Shown: one piece after another, positions 26,692-36,200 of the stretch | Layout of the letters: every line of letters begins with the position of its first letter | How positions within the stretch are numbered: the first letter of the stretch is position 1 | NCBI RefSeq assembly: GCF_000020585.3 | Contig: NC_011138.3 | Location: forward strand, 1,965,136-2,029,135 | DNA length: 64,000 bases | Source: Alteromonas mediterranea DE | GTDB lineage: Bacteria > Pseudomonadota > Gammaproteobacteria > Enterobacterales > Alteromonadaceae | Reading direction: 5' to 3' | The notes under the pieces: model-generated | What the model was told of the DNA's origin: nothing | The model's database searches: none | The model's input: only the letters and a program-made list of their open reading frames with translations | Program-made: the position numbers and the translations under genes

Positions 26692-27534
26692 ATGCTAGCT
26701 GATAACCTAGATACCAGCATGGTGACGACTATAGAGCAGCCCGAATTGCTGGTGGGGCTATTATTGGCACATATCCTTGCTGACTTTTATTTTCAGCCCT
26801 TTGCATGGGTAAAGCAAAGAAATGAACGCCATGCTTTAGCGTTACCTCTATACATACACACCCTTATACACGGCGTTTTTGCTGGAGCTGTACTGCTACT
26901 GTTATCTGAAAATATAAGCTTAACCACAATAGGTGTTGGCGCTATTATTATCGCGGTATCACATTTTAAAATTGATGTTATCAAATCGTATTGTGTGCAA
27001 AGCACGACAGCGTTTGTTATTGACCAAATAGCGCATGTGGTCGTTCTTTTAGGCGTATTTTTATACGCTACCGATCAGTGGCAGTATGTTCTTAGTGCGT
27101 TAAGGCAGCTTAGCGCTGGCGACTTGGTGATAACGTTGGCGTATCTGGCTGTACTTAAACCCAGCTCCATCGTTATTAAACAGCTGTTATCGCCGTGGAG
27201 TAGTGAAGTATTATCGAGCAACACACAAACCACTCACCCCAACGACCCGCCAACCATTAGCACCGAAGCGCAGCAAACCCTGTCTTTAGCTGGGCAGCGC
27301 ATAGGGTATCTAGAAAGGGTATTAATGCTGACTTTTGTATTATTAAACCAGTTTTCCGCAATTGGATTCCTTATTGCTGCGAAATCTATTTTCCGCTTTG
27401 GCGATCTCACTAAACACCAAGACAGAAAGCTCACTGAATACGTGCTGCTAGGCACCTTTACTAGCGTAGCAATGACCCTTGTTATAGGTTTACTATGCGC
27501 TGCCGCATTAGGGCGATTACCCATTAAACCCTGA
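26692..27534 (+). CDS. DUF3307 integral membrane protein
   Basis: A 280-residue inner-membrane protein. The N-terminal half is a DUF3307 domain with its conserved beginning LLLAHILADFYFQP and a His-containing helix (YIHTLIHGVFAG, SHFKIDVIKSYC). The second half has further spans and a polar loop (about residues 165-205). AAGGAG lies 6 bases before ATG. It follows the SatD-like gene by 63 bases and is probably co-transcribed. The biochemical role of DUF3307 is unknown. Confidence 0.8.
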   Translation: MLADNLDTSMVTTIEQPELLVGLLLAHILADFYFQPFAWVKQRNERHALALPLYIHTLIHGVFAGAVLLLLSENISLTTIGVGAIIIAVSHFKIDVIKSYCVQSTTAFVIDQIAHVVVLLGVFLYATDQWQYVLSALRQLSAGDLVITLAYLAVLKPSSIVIKQLLSPWSSEVLSSNTQTTHPNDPPTISTEAQQTLSLAGQRIGYLERVLMLTFVLLNQFSAIGFLIAAKSIFRFGDLTKHQDRKLTEYVLLGTFTSVAMTLVIGLLCAAALGRLPIKP

Positions 27535-27613
27535 AAAGCATTAATTCGTTTATAAAAGCTATGTTACGAACCATGCTGTTTGATGAATCGAATAATGGGT
27601 ATTTCAAACGCTA

Positions 27614-28072
27614 TTATCTACTCACTAAGTCGTTAACCTGGTACTTAGACGACGCTCTAACGTAAACAATAGTCTCATCGTCGCTTATATTGCGAAGGCG
27701 GTGCTTAGCCGGTGTAGAAGACGCAACATAGCTGCCTGCGTTAAGCGTTCGCGCATTGGATTTATTCTCGTCTATGTAACTCAAACTACCTTGAATAACT
27801 ACGGCTTTAAACTCATCACCGCTGGATGTTATCGAACCTTCAATGCCTTTGTTAAAGCGCACCAGCATACCGGTGGCGGTGTCTTTTGTTCTATCTCCCC
27901 ACAAATCAGCTGCGCCAGGGCTTTTATCGCCTCGAGCAGGGTTTAAATAACCCCAGTTAATATCTTCTGCCGTAGTTACTTTTGTTTCAGCCTGCACGCT
28001 GGGCGCAATGTAAACACTTGCGCTAACCAGTAGCGAAGCTATCGTTAATTTAGCGAGTTTCAGGTGTTTCAT
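27614..28072 (-). CDS. Secreted cupin-like DUF4437 protein
   Basis: An exported protein of 152 residues. The signal peptide LTIASLLVSASVYIAPSVQA is followed by a small cupin-type beta-barrel: WGYLNPARGDKSPGAADLWGDR, GMLVRFNKG, EFKAVVIQGSLSYID, LNAGSYVASSTPAKHRL. Few His ligands are present (one in AKHRL), so metal binding is unclear. GGAGATTGT before ATG provides the ribosome-binding site. It is divergent from a broken LysR gene that may once have controlled it. Confidence 0.8.
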   Translation of the reverse strand: MKHLKLAKLTIASLLVSASVYIAPSVQAETKVTTAEDINWGYLNPARGDKSPGAADLWGDRTKDTATGMLVRFNKGIEGSITSSGDEFKAVVIQGSLSYIDENKSNARTLNAGSYVASSTPAKHRLRNISDDETIVYVRASSKYQVNDLVSR

Positions 28073-28228
28073 ACAATCTCCAATTCGTTGGTTGTCGGCG
28101 TCGCTTATTTGATAGTTTCAGTTTATTCGTTAGAAAAAGGATAATAAACGACCAAACGCGCGAAAGACTGTCCCGAAAACAAGGATAGTAAAAATGATAC
28201 ACACTAATTCAGAGCGCTCGAGTAAAGT

Positions 28229-28914
28229 ATGAAAACAGAAGACTTACAGGTTTTTATAAAAGTCGCAGAAGTAAATTCTATTACCCTTGCGGCCAAGAAG
28301 CTTGATTTAAGTTCATCTGCAACAAGCGTGGCCATTAAGCGAATTGAAGAGCAACTTGGTGTAGAGCTGATGTTGCGCTTCGCGCTATGACAAAGGAAGC
28401 GGTAAAAGAGTCGCAGATGTATGGGTTTAAAGTGTGTAACATTCCCCATGTTATTTGTGCGTCACCGCATTATTTAAGCGAAAACAAAGCGCCTGAGGAA
28501 TTAAGTGACCTTGCCCATCATAATACGCTGCTTTATAAGTTATATGACCAAACGCACAATGCATGGGAGCTGACTAAAAACGGCGAAAAATTTCGAGTAA
28601 AAGTGCAAAGTAATCGCGCAGTAAACGATGGGGATATTGTTAGAAGGTGGTGTGTTGACGGGGCAGGTATTGCAAAAAAATCTGCTATTGATGTGGCCGA
28701 AGATTTGTTAAACGGAAAACTTAAGCGCGTGTTAACGCAGTATACGGTTCCGCTAACAGAAATGTGGCTAATGCTTCCCAGCCGCCATTTAATTACTCCA
28801 GCCGTCAGATTAGTTAGAGATGAATTGAAATTAGTTATAGAAGCGCGTCGGCAAAAACTAATTGAGAAAGGCTTACTTACTGAAAATGAATGGCCGAGTT
28901 TGAATAGCCTTTGA
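28229..28914 (+). pseudogene. Broken LysR-family regulator gene
   Basis: Two frames make one decayed gene. The first (28229-28390, 53 codons) encodes a LysR helix-turn-helix: MKTEDLQVFIKVAEVNS, AAKKLDLSSSATSVAIKRIE, EQLGVELM. It ends at TGA. An overlapping frame (28387-28914) then gives the distal half of the substrate-binding domain (CNIPHVICASPHYL, GDIVRRWCVDGAGIAKKS, MWLMLPSRHLITPAVRL). About 100 residues (linker helix and first half of the sensor domain) are absent, so an internal deletion with frameshift has occurred. The C-terminal piece has a possible ATG but would lack DNA binding. Confidence 0.85.
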
Positions 28915-29167
28915 TACCAGCTTAACTACACCCGAAACACTAAAATAGTGCTAAGTGGCTAAAATTCATACTTTTTGTGCTATTTCTAGATTGAATTTGA
29001 AGGCCGAATATTTTCTAATAGTGCTTGCAAAGGAATGCGACACATAAGTCTTATAATGCACAGTGCGGGATAGCGCTGCCACAGTATCACTTCGTCTACC
29101 TTCCTTTGTTTTCATAAAAAAGCTTCAGCACGAAATATTCTGCCCGAAGCGCAATAAGAGAAAAAAC

Positions 29168-30394
29168 ATGAAAGCAAAACTATTAGTTCCATCTTTAATT
29201 GCCGCCGCCCTTATCAGTGCTTGTGGAAGCACACCTCCCACACCTGAAGAGCGAGCGATGGCAAATCAAATGCAAAAAGCATTTCTCGCTAAGCTACAAG
29301 GCATGACAGTTCCAGCTGCTGCGCAGCAACAAGCCGCACCCGCCGCTAAACCGGAAGTATTGCTTAGTGCAGCCGAACTCGCTGAACAAAAGCAAAAAGT
29401 TGATGCAACAGGCGGCCCTGCTATTTTCTATCGCAAAAAAGATGGCATCATGATCGATGGGCAGATGTTTAACGATTTCGAAGGGCAAGTAGCGAACTTT
29501 GGTGGCAACCGATTTACTGGTGAATTTACCTACGCGGTTGAGAACTTCGACGGGTCTTTTACCCTTAAGTATCACAAAGCACATTCCTCGGAAGCGCCTA
29601 TCAAGATTGGTACGGTGTGGAAGCGCGGTGGTCAATTTGAAGTGCGAACAGTAACTGGCAAAAAAGCGACGGGCAATAGTGTTATACCTACGTCAGATGG
29701 ATTTATTGTAGGGCGTTCTGGTTCAGCTTTCCGTTACTTTATTGATGGGGATAGCGTTAAAAACATCACTCTGTTAGATAACTACCACATTGCCGAGCAT
29801 CAAAAAGGCGACGCAGCATCTACCGGTTTTATCCTGCTAGAAAAAGACCCTCGTGATGAAAACGACAAAGTAGGAGGGTTGTTAAACTCGTTTAAAGAGT
29901 TAGGCAATACCTTTGGGCTTAATAAGTTCGATGATTATGTACTTGTAAGCATCGATGGCTATACCACGGTACCTATGGACGTGGGCTTAGGCGGTAAAAA
30001 CATCGCAGAACACTCTAACTGTAAACGTCAAAATGCAGTGATGAATAAGTGTGAAAACGTTGAATTTAAAGAGTCACTTTATACTAAGTTAGGTTTGCCA
30101 AACTACAGTCATTATTATTGGTCAATCGACTGGGTTCAAACTCAGTCAGGTCCAATGGCAATTTACAGAACCTCGACCAAAGTTAAAATCGTAGATATCA
30201 ACAACAAGCAAGTTCACACCGTGTTTTCACGTACACTAGGCGTTAACGACTTTGTTGTGATTGAAAATGCTGACGGAACAACCGGTATCCGAGCTCGCCT
30301 AGGCTTTAGTAAAGAAGAAGTAAAAGATATTGAGTCGTTCATCAGAAACAATACCACTGATATAGAGCCTATGCAGACCCTTCAATCGTCGTAG
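29168..30394 (+). CDS. Lipoprotein of unknown function
   Basis: A 408-residue lipoprotein: signal KAKLLVPSLIAAALISAC with lipobox ISAC, then an Ala/Gln/Pro-rich linker (residues about 40-70) and a large beta-rich domain of no family I recognise. Motifs that could help a search are FNDFEGQVANFGGNRFTGEF, GEFTYAVENFDGSFTL and VGRSGSAFRYFIDGD. ATG at 29168 starts the signal peptide; the frame is open 35 codons earlier without meaning. AAGAGA precedes it. It has its own terminator and stands between unrelated genes, so it looks monocistronic. Confidence 0.78.
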   Translation: MKAKLLVPSLIAAALISACGSTPPTPEERAMANQMQKAFLAKLQGMTVPAAAQQQAAPAAKPEVLLSAAELAEQKQKVDATGGPAIFYRKKDGIMIDGQMFNDFEGQVANFGGNRFTGEFTYAVENFDGSFTLKYHKAHSSEAPIKIGTVWKRGGQFEVRTVTGKKATGNSVIPTSDGFIVGRSGSAFRYFIDGDSVKNITLLDNYHIAEHQKGDAASTGFILLEKDPRDENDKVGGLLNSFKELGNTFGLNKFDDYVLVSIDGYTTVPMDVGLGGKNIAEHSNCKRQNAVMNKCENVEFKESLYTKLGLPNYSHYYWSIDWVQTQSGPMAIYRTSTKVKIVDINNKQVHTVFSRTLGVNDFVVIENADGTTGIRARLGFSKEEVKDIESFIRNNTTDIEPMQTLQSS

Positions 30395-30422
30395 TATTAG
30401 CTTGATTTAGTTTTAACGCGAG

Positions 30423-30454
30423 AGAGGCTTACTGTTAGTAAGCCTCTTTTTTTT
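30423..30454 (+). terminator. Terminator after the lipoprotein gene
   Basis: AGAGGCTTAC pairs perfectly with GTAAGCCTCT around a TGTTA loop and is followed by an uninterrupted T-run. Confidence 0.92.
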
Positions 30455-30480
30455 ACCCGTTTTTACAGCCTAGTTCTTCA

Positions 30481-31791
30481 TTAGTTTTCCTTGTTGCTTT
30501 CGCCTAACGTTCTCATGTTTGGTGTAAATTGTGGCAGTGCTTCAAAGCTCTCCTGAGAAAATTCAGGGTCTTTGAAAAGGTGGTAATAATAAAATTTTCG
30601 TAGCGCCTTATGAAAAACGCGTACATCATTTTCATAGCTCACCATCGCGCTTACGTTAGTATCAGCAGCGCTTGATAATAAACGCTGCGTAAGCAAGGAA
30701 GGAGAAAGCAAGGCTACGTAGCTTGCAATGGTGTCTTTTTGAAGCGTGGCAGTCTGATAAGCTTTCGACAAGTCACTGGCAGTTTGATCGCCCACCTGTT
30801 GGAACGCGTAGTACCATTTCCAGTTAAACGAGCTATCTCTTTCAGGGTCAAATATTGTGTAATCGGCCCACTGCGGATGAGTGGCTATGAATGCGCGCCA
30901 CGTCTCTTCAACGGGCTTATCCCAGGCACTATTTACCGCTTCACGTTGGGTAAGCACAATATCGCCACCTTCAGGTGTTTCTACCACCGCATTAATTACC
31001 GTGTGTGCGGTCACGGGCACAATAACAGTGGTAACAAGCCAGACGCCTAGCATAATAGAGGCAAGATGCGTTGCACTGAAACTTGCAAAACGCTTTGCGG
31101 CGCCAATTACAAGAACAATGGCACTCCATATTGCAATGTTACCTATTACTATCGCGCAAACGGTTAAAATAGAGGGCAAAGATGCACCATTAATTAACCC
31201 GAACACAACAAACGGAATAAGCGTAACTAGGGCTAAAGGAACTAAGGTGACTATAACTCTTGCCGTCCATATCGCATGGGCGTTGCGTGCGGTTACATTA
31301 AGTAAATCAAAGCGGCGAGCTTCCCGCTCTTTTGCTTTTAAATCGTAGAGCAGCAATATGATAAATAATGGCAGCAATACACTGGTCACAAAGGCAAAAT
31401 CAAAACGCCCTAAAAACGCCAGTTCTGGGTTATCTGCATCGGTTTCATAAATTTGCCCTTCTAATGCAAGCATGCGTATACGGTGCTTCCAAGGAAATAC
31501 ATCTCTTTCGCCTACGGCAGCAAAAGCCAGCGGGGAAGGGGGTGAATACGTTAAGTGAAACGTATAGTACGCAGCACTACCGTAATTCGACTGATGGGCG
31601 AGCGCGCTATCTCTCTCGGCTTGGTCTTTCTCTAACAGTCGTTCAATGGTGGCCTGTTGTTCCTGCATTTCTGCGAAGCCTGTCCACAATGACACCACAC
31701 TTAAAAAGAAAACGACTAATAACGTAAGTTTTATTTGGCGGTGGCCGAAAATAAAACCCGCTTCACGTTTAAGATCGGTAAAACGCATCAT
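30481..31791 (-). CDS. ABC-2-type permease with DUF3526-like architecture (second permease)
   Basis: A 436-residue inner-membrane permease, last gene of a three-gene ABC operon. A first span lies near residues 20-40, followed by an extracytoplasmic region rich in charged residues (EKDQAERDSALAHQ) and a bundle of about five spans (residues 130-270). The final region is a long periplasmic/cytoplasmic domain. The layout is that of DUF3526/NosY-like permeases, which work in pairs with one ATPase. The start overlaps the preceding permease gene by 4 bases. Substrate unknown; export is more likely than import because no binding protein is encoded. Confidence 0.82.
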   Translation of the reverse strand: MMRFTDLKREAGFIFGHRQIKLTLLVVFFLSVVSLWTGFAEMQEQQATIERLLEKDQAERDSALAHQSNYGSAAYYTFHLTYSPPSPLAFAAVGERDVFPWKHRIRMLALEGQIYETDADNPELAFLGRFDFAFVTSVLLPLFIILLLYDLKAKEREARRFDLLNVTARNAHAIWTARVIVTLVPLALVTLIPFVVFGLINGASLPSILTVCAIVIGNIAIWSAIVLVIGAAKRFASFSATHLASIMLGVWLVTTVIVPVTAHTVINAVVETPEGGDIVLTQREAVNSAWDKPVEETWRAFIATHPQWADYTIFDPERDSSFNWKWYYAFQQVGDQTASDLSKAYQTATLQKDTIASYVALLSPSLLTQRLLSSAADTNVSAMVSYENDVRVFHKALRKFYYYHLFKDPEFSQESFEALPQFTPNMRTLGESNKEN

Positions 31792-33230
31792 GGGTTTAAC
31801 CTCCTAACAGCCGCTTTTAAAAGCAAGGCGGTAATGCACACCCAAAACAGGAGTTGTAGGAAATAAACAAGCGCATGTGAAATGCGTGTATTTGCTGCCT
31901 CGGGCGTAAAGTTAAACTCTGATAACAACGCCCAGTTGTCTGCACCTACAACTGCTTTATCAGCGGCTTCTTCGCTTGCGTTGCGCTCCATATCCAGCTT
32001 GTAATCCAGCTTTTCAACATGCACTTTATTTAGCCCTTGAACAAACTCTAAACGCAGGGCCTCTGCTTCTCTTAAAAAGCGATGATGGGTTTCAAGGCTG
32101 GTACCCGCTAATATTGTAGAGATTGCGCGAACGGCGACGGTAGGGGATAGCCAACCAAACTGACGTGCGATATGTGCTTGTTCTAACTCTTCACCCATTC
32201 TGTTTTCGGCGAATTCATCAAGTACTTTTGCCTGTCGGCCTTCAGAAAATTGGGCAACAACTCCGCGGAAATTAACAGGAAGGTCGTCCACGGAATCTAC
32301 ATTGTATTTTGCTAATAAATCTTCTTTTAGCTTTTTAAATGCAGGGTCGTTAACGTCGTGACCGTCGCCCAAACTACGAAGCTTTTCTTCTACTTTAAAG
32401 TCCGCTTCAAGTTTGCCCATAGAGGGGGCTGCATTCGTTGCGACGCTGCTGCCTAAGCGAGGAAGTAACACACATGCGAACATCCAAATAACAATAAGCG
32501 CGGTGAAGCTAACGCTACTTTTCTCAAATAACGCTGAACACGCAGTTACAACGGTAGCCCATAGCAAGAAGTAAACGGCGTAACTTAAGCAAAATAGCAG
32601 CACCACAAGCGGGCTTTCGCTTGAAAAAGCGACATATAAGCAGGCTAGAAGCAGAGGGAGTAAGAACAAACCGCTAGCTGCAATTAGCGCTAATAGCTTA
32701 CCTAAGATTAGCTGCCAGCGAGTCGTACCTTGTGACAACAACAACGTAAGTGTTCCGGCCTCGCGCTCTCGCGATACACTGCCGTAACCAATAAGAATAA
32801 TAAACAGTGGTGCAAGCACTAACGCAAGAAAGCTAGGGGTTAAGCTACTAAAACGCGTAAGCCCAGCCGATTGCCGCTGCTGTGCAAACATGGCGCTATT
32901 TTGCCGATGGCCTTCTAGGAAAATAGCGTTACCTGTGTAGGTGTCGACGCCAGGCTCGATTACGCTTAATGGCGTAGGGGCACGAAAAACGTAATGACCG
33001 TAATGCACCATGCGGTGAGGGTGCTTATCAGGCTGCGCTTTAAAGCGCGCTTCTGCTTCAGTTTGAAGGTGCTCTCTAGCGTGAGCGGCCTCTTCAATAT
33101 GAAATGCATTTACGACTAGGGCTGCAAGGGTCAGTATGGCCCCTAACAACAGTACCGTAGCGGCGACTTTTGTGCGCAGCCAATAGCGCCACTGATCTGC
33201 ACAAATGGTTTTTGCTACACTAAATATCAT
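31788..33230 (-). CDS. ABC-2-type permease with DUF3526-like architecture (first permease)
   Basis: A 480-residue inner-membrane permease with the same plan as its neighbour: one N-terminal span, an extracytoplasmic domain, a span bundle around residues 130-265 with the cytoplasmic motif SREREAGTLTLLLSQGTTRW (typical of ABC-2 permeases, where it contacts the ATPase), and a large soluble region near residues 270-430. The start overlaps the ATPase gene by 4 bases. Together the two permeases would form a heterodimeric channel with the ATPase encoded first. Confidence 0.85.
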   Translation of the reverse strand: MIFSVAKTICADQWRYWLRTKVAATVLLLGAILTLAALVVNAFHIEEAAHAREHLQTEAEARFKAQPDKHPHRMVHYGHYVFRAPTPLSVIEPGVDTYTGNAIFLEGHRQNSAMFAQQRQSAGLTRFSSLTPSFLALVLAPLFIILIGYGSVSREREAGTLTLLLSQGTTRWQLILGKLLALIAASGLFLLPLLLACLYVAFSSESPLVVLLFCLSYAVYFLLWATVVTACSALFEKSSVSFTALIVIWMFACVLLPRLGSSVATNAAPSMGKLEADFKVEEKLRSLGDGHDVNDPAFKKLKEDLLAKYNVDSVDDLPVNFRGVVAQFSEGRQAKVLDEFAENRMGEELEQAHIARQFGWLSPTVAVRAISTILAGTSLETHHRFLREAEALRLEFVQGLNKVHVEKLDYKLDMERNASEEAADKAVVGADNWALLSEFNFTPEAANTRISHALVYFLQLLFWVCITALLLKAAVRRLNP

Positions 33231-33949
33231 GCTTTGCGCCCTGCAAATGCTGCGTGTACGGCTTCAGTATCAATGGGCATATCGCCAATGCGCTCGAAAG
33301 AACCAGTTAGTTTACCGTTGCTTAAAAGCACAATGCGGTGAGCGACTTGGCAAGCGCCGTATACGTCATGAGTAACCATAAAAATGGTAGCGCCGTTGGC
33401 CGCTAGCTCAGACACCAACGCATTAAACTCGTCAATAGCGGCAGGGTCTAACCCTGATGTAGGCTCATCTAAAAACAGCACGGGTGCATTGCGCAATAGG
33501 GCAAGCGCAATCGCGGTTTTCTGGCGCATACCTTTCGAGTAGTTCGATAACGCCTTATTCCATGAATCTTCTTGAAGAGCTACTTTGCGAAGTGCTGCAA
33601 AAATGTCTTCGTCTGATTTTTCTACACCAGCTACCGAAAGAAAGTAGCGGATATTTTCCAAGCCTGAAAGATGACCATAAAGAGTGACCGATTCTGGCAA
33701 GTAAGCGACAGATTTTTGAACATCGTTAGGGTGAGTAGTGGCGTTATGCCCTAACACAGTAGCGCTACCGCGAGATGCTTTCATCAAACCTAAAAAGGTT
33801 TTAAGTGTAGTAGATTTACCGGCACCATTTCCGCCTAAAAGCGCGAAAACTTCGCCCTTACCAACGTTGAAGTTTAGATTATCTAAAAGCGTGCGGTTTT
33901 CAACGCGCACGGTCAACGCATCTGCGCATATTACTGAATTTGTTTGCAT
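33227..33949 (-). CDS. ABC transporter ATPase (NosF/CcmA-like)
   Basis: A 240-residue ATP-binding subunit for the two downstream permeases. Walker A GGNGAGKST, Q-loop AYLPESVTLYG, signature NYSKGMRQK (a degenerate LSGGQ as is usual in this exporter subfamily), Walker B VLFLDEPTSGLDP and H-loop MVTHDVYGA are intact. ATG at 33949 is the right start: the frame continues 52 codons upstream but there it runs into a promoter-like AT-rich stretch. Its closest recognisable relatives are ATPases of ABC-2 exporters. Confidence 0.92.
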   Translation of the reverse strand: MQTNSVICADALTVRVENRTLLDNLNFNVGKGEVFALLGGNGAGKSTTLKTFLGLMKASRGSATVLGHNATTHPNDVQKSVAYLPESVTLYGHLSGLENIRYFLSVAGVEKSDEDIFAALRKVALQEDSWNKALSNYSKGMRQKTAIALALLRNAPVLFLDEPTSGLDPAAIDEFNALVSELAANGATIFMVTHDVYGACQVAHRIVLLSNGKLTGSFERIGDMPIDTEAVHAAFAGRKA

Positions 33950-34086
33950 TATTTGGAAAAGCCATACCTTAAACTTGTGTTGTAATGTTATATTATTACC
34001 ATAAGTATGGGAATAGCTTTTATTTAGGTAGTGTGTGTTTTGTTTTAATTCGAAACAATTTACAAATTTCGGAAGCTGAAACGAAC

Positions 34087-34110
34087 AAGGCTTGCCGAGT
34101 GGCAAGCCTT
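34087..34110 (-). terminator. Terminator-like hairpin after tmRNA
   Basis: A perfect 10-base stem (AAGGCTTGCC with GGCAAGCCTT, 4-base loop) starts 7 bases beyond the mature 3' end of tmRNA on the minus strand. The following minus-strand sequence is only moderately T-rich. Confidence 0.75.
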
Positions 34111-34116
34111 TGAAAG

Positions 34117-34476
34117 TGGTGGAGCTGGCGGGATTTGAACCCGCGTCCAGAAAATGTCTACCTTTGGTACTACATGCTTAGTTTGTCATTTATTTAACTG
34201 CTTGGAACTCCGACAAACAGGATTTCCTTGCAGCTGGCCTGATACTATTTCGCGGTTCACCCTCAGACAAGGTTCCCTCGCTATCCTACTTGGATGACCT
34301 TCCGAATCCCCGCTAGCAGGAAAAGACTAGGGTGGAAGGGCCTATACCGGTTATTAAGCGGCTAGTGCGTAAGTTTCGTCGTTTGCGACTATTTAAATGC
34401 GGCTTTTTTAAGAGGCCAACCGCTCCTCTGCATGCACCTCCGGCTTCCTAGATCCTGTCGAATCCTAATCAGCCCC
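34117..34476 (-). ncRNA. ssrA: tmRNA (transfer-messenger RNA)
   Basis: A one-piece tmRNA of 360 nt. The 5' end GGGGCTGATTAGGATTCGAC and the 3' end GGTTCGAATCCCGCCAGCTCC with encoded ACCA form a tRNA-Ala-like half whose 7-pair acceptor stem includes the G-U pair needed for alanyl-tRNA synthetase (visible as GGGGCUG with CAGCUCC). The tag frame reads GCA AAC GAC GAA ACT TAC GCA CTA GCC GCT TAA, i.e. ANDETYALAA, one residue from the E. coli tag. It rescues stalled ribosomes with SmpB, which is encoded about 1.7 kb away on the same strand. Confidence 0.98.
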
Positions 34477-34861
34477 GAGTGTGATTTTCAATAATAACAC
34501 AAATGTCTCAGTGTTAAACGGTTTCTTTTTAAAATTGCTATAAATTTTAAGGGTTTGGCTATATTTCAAACAAAAAATATATCTAGCAATTCAACCGCTT
34601 ACCGCCTCAAATTAAACGCAAGTTCGCGACTAGTGTTCACTTGGCTTACTATCGAATTGCTTTATATATAGGGGCGATGGCGTATTTTTCAAGGGGTGCA
34701 GTATGCAAACTGTATAAAAGGCAGGTGTGTAAGCTACAAGTTGTGCACTTGCTGTCGAAACTTTTAGCAAATTATTTAGGGCAAAAGTGCGTGTGCAAGG
34801 ATGCAATTAGCGCTAATAACCATTAAAGTACGTGAGCATAAACAAAAGGCTAGTAGTGTAA
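34477..34861. other. Intergenic region upstream of ssrA and the flavin oxidoreductase gene
   Basis: About 385 AT-rich bases between divergent units. It must hold the tmRNA promoter (minus strand) and that of the flavin oxidoreductase gene. A 61-codon open frame here (34641-34826) has no ribosome-binding site and no protein-like composition. Nothing else was recognised. Confidence 0.5.
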
Positions 34862-36085
34862 ATGTCTTCAGAATCCATATTGTATTCCCCCTATAATTTG
34901 CCATGCGGCGTAACGGTGCGTAACCGTCTTGTTAAAGCCGCTATGGAAGAAAACATGTCGAGTATGGGTAATTTACCCGGCGAGTCGCTCTACGCTTTGT
35001 ATCGATATTGGGCTCACGGCAATTTGGGTATGGTGATCACTGGGAATGTGATGGTCGATAAGGCGGCGATGACAGGGCCGGGTGGCGTTGCACTTGAAAG
35101 CGAAACCGAACTTGCGCCATTTGAAAAGTGGGCAAAGATTATTAAGTCGAACGGCGCGCTTGCCGTAATGCAAATTAATCACCCAGGCCGGCAGGTATTT
35201 AAAGCGATGAAGGGAAAAGCGATAGCTCCTTCAGCGGTTCCGCTTGATATGGGTAAGCATTCGAAGCTCTTTGCTCAACCTCGCGAAATGACTTGCCAAG
35301 ATATCCACGACGTGTGCAAACGCTTTGTACAAACCGCTAAGCAGGCCGAAAAAGCAGGGTTTGACGGTGTGGAAATTCACGCTGCTCACGGTTATTTACT
35401 TACTCAGTTTTTATCTCCGCTAACCAATCAGCGTCAAGACGAGTGGGGCGGTTCTATAATCAATCGCGCTCGTTTATTAATAAATATCGTCAGCCAAGTA
35501 CGTGCAGTGTGTGCCAAAGATTTCATTGTAATGGTTAAGCTTAATTCTGCTGATTTTCAGAAGAACGGTTTTTCTTTTGATGATGCGTGTGAGGTGGTTA
35601 ATCGCCTTGAAGCGCTTGGAGTGGATGTGGTTGAACTTTCTGGTGGTAGCTACGAAGCGCCAGCGATGCAAGGTCAAACCCGCGACGATACTACATTGGC
35701 ACGAGAAGCCTATTTTCTTGAATTTGCGCATGCACTGGAAAGTAAAACCGACATTCCACTTATGACCACAGGTGGTATTAAGCGCGCTGAAGTTGCCGAG
35801 CGGGTAATTCAGCAAGGCTGCGAACTGGTAGGTTTAGCCAGTGCGCTCGCCATTACGCCTGATCTTGCAAAGAAATGGCAACAGGAATGGAGTTATTCAG
35901 GCATTATTCCCCATTGCGCTTGGAAAGATAAATCCCTTGCCAGTCTTGCCAATATGGCTATGGTGCGAAGACAGTTAAGGCGTTTAGGAAATAATTTAAC
36001 AACGCTAAGAAACCCTTCTCCGCTGTGGAGCCTTATTCTAGATATGTTGCACCGCAAGAAAATGACAAAGCGAGATGTGAATTAA
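34862..36085 (+). CDS. NADH:flavin oxidoreductase (old yellow enzyme-like)
   Basis: FMN-dependent TIM-barrel oxidoreductase of 407 residues, of the OYE/2,4-dienoyl-CoA reductase N-domain group. Visible motifs are LYSPYNLPCGVTVRNRLV-like start (seen as SPYNLPCGVTVRNR), MQINHPGRQ, the family signature HAAHGYLLTQFLSP, NQRQDEWGGS, and the FMN-phosphate loop MTTGGIKRAE. The C-terminal Fe-S and second FAD domain of 2,4-dienoyl-CoA reductase is absent. It sits alone between ssrA and smpB, both on the other strand. Likely reduces electrophilic enones or similar; substrate not known. Confidence 0.9.
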   Translation: MSSESILYSPYNLPCGVTVRNRLVKAAMEENMSSMGNLPGESLYALYRYWAHGNLGMVITGNVMVDKAAMTGPGGVALESETELAPFEKWAKIIKSNGALAVMQINHPGRQVFKAMKGKAIAPSAVPLDMGKHSKLFAQPREMTCQDIHDVCKRFVQTAKQAEKAGFDGVEIHAAHGYLLTQFLSPLTNQRQDEWGGSIINRARLLINIVSQVRAVCAKDFIVMVKLNSADFQKNGFSFDDACEVVNRLEALGVDVVELSGGSYEAPAMQGQTRDDTTLAREAYFLEFAHALESKTDIPLMTTGGIKRAEVAERVIQQGCELVGLASALAITPDLAKKWQQEWSYSGIIPHCAWKDKSLASLANMAMVRRQLRRLGNNLTTLRNPSPLWSLILDMLHRKKMTKRDVN

Positions 36086-36174
36086 TGCAACTTAAAGGCA
36101 CACTCGGCTGTTAGTTGATTCGCTCCGCCAAAAAGAAAACCAAGGGCTTAGTGATTTATTTGCTACAGCGAATA

Positions 36175-36200
36175 GAAAAACACAGCGTTAAACGCTGTGT
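36175..36200 (-). terminator. Terminator overlapping the end of smpB
   Basis: On the minus strand ACACAGCGTT pairs with AACGCTGTGT and is followed by TTTTTC. The stem contains the last codons and stop of smpB. Confidence 0.8.

Noticed and set aside
34641..34826. 61-codon frame between ssrA and the flavin oxidoreductase gene
   Set aside because: No ribosome-binding site, odd Cys/Lys/Tyr-rich composition, and it occupies the promoter region.
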